NCBI GenBank assembly: GCA_003233535.1
Contig: QIMA01000423.1
Coordinates: 1-5,855, forward strand
Direction: 5' to 3'
DNA from: Rhodanobacteraceae bacterium
Lineage (GTDB): Bacteria > Pseudomonadota > Gammaproteobacteria > Xanthomonadales > SZUA-5
DNA: 5,855 nucleotides
Translations under genes and position numbers: made by a program
In this document: piece by piece, positions 5,854-5,855 of the stretch
Layout of the letters: every line of letters begins with the position of its first letter
How positions within the stretch are numbered: the stretch's first letter is position 1
Notes under the pieces: model-generated
Database searches by the model: none
What the model was told of the DNA's origin: nothing
What the model saw: only the letters and a program-made list of their open reading frames with translations

Positions 5854-5855
5854 AC

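Noticed and set aside
5773..5855. Open frame starting at ATG inside the right repeat
   Set aside because: The same frame is stopped by TGA in the left copy and the translation is arginine-rich and unrecognised, so coding is unsupported; only the upstream ribosome site is reported.
1..5855. CRISPR array, tRNA, integron, toxin-antitoxin or phage defence genes
   Set aside because: No regularly spaced repeats, tRNA-like fold or relevant protein motif was found on either strand by eye.

Overview
The window looks like a piece of a gammaproteobacterial chromosome. It is moderately GC-rich by eye, its protein sequences read like those of Xanthomonadales/Chromatiales relatives, most genes carry AGGAG-type Shine-Dalgarno sites, and GTG starts are common. 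That placement rests on protein style only and is an inference. No phage, CRISPR, tRNA, rRNA or defence gene is visible.

Layout from left to right: an inward-facing end of a repeat family (1-90); a small four-helix membrane protein of unknown function (213-617, +); a stretch of about 350 bases with no convincing gene (618-968); a glycine-zipper outer-membrane lipoprotein on the minus strand (969-1397); a divergent pirin gene (1522-2391, +), with a short fragment of the repeat end next to its ribosome binding site; a complete 62-bp palindromic miniature element of the same repeat family (2417-2478); a DksA/TraR-type zinc-finger protein (2500-2853, +); a strong GC hairpin (2935-2964); a DadA-like FAD amino-acid dehydrogenase (3006-4283, +); a glutathione reductase, gor (4348-5703, +); and a second inward-facing repeat end (5765-5853), inverted relative to the first.

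The genes are ordinary housekeeping or stress functions. The last two are close together and probably cotranscribed; both are flavoproteins handling amino-acid or thiol redox. Pirin and the DksA-like protein add possible redox or transcription-linked regulators, but nothing in the sequence proves a joint pathway.

The most notable structure is the repeat family with the end sequence TAGCCCGGAT(A/G)TTTCATGA. It occurs as two long inverted ends (about 90 bp, about 92% identical) at the window borders, one complete miniature hairpin element upstream of the dksA-like gene, and one solo fragment upstream of pirin. The long ends extend outward past the window, so the segment may lie between two insertion-sequence-like elements in opposite orientation, or the window may simply be a contig that broke at repeats.
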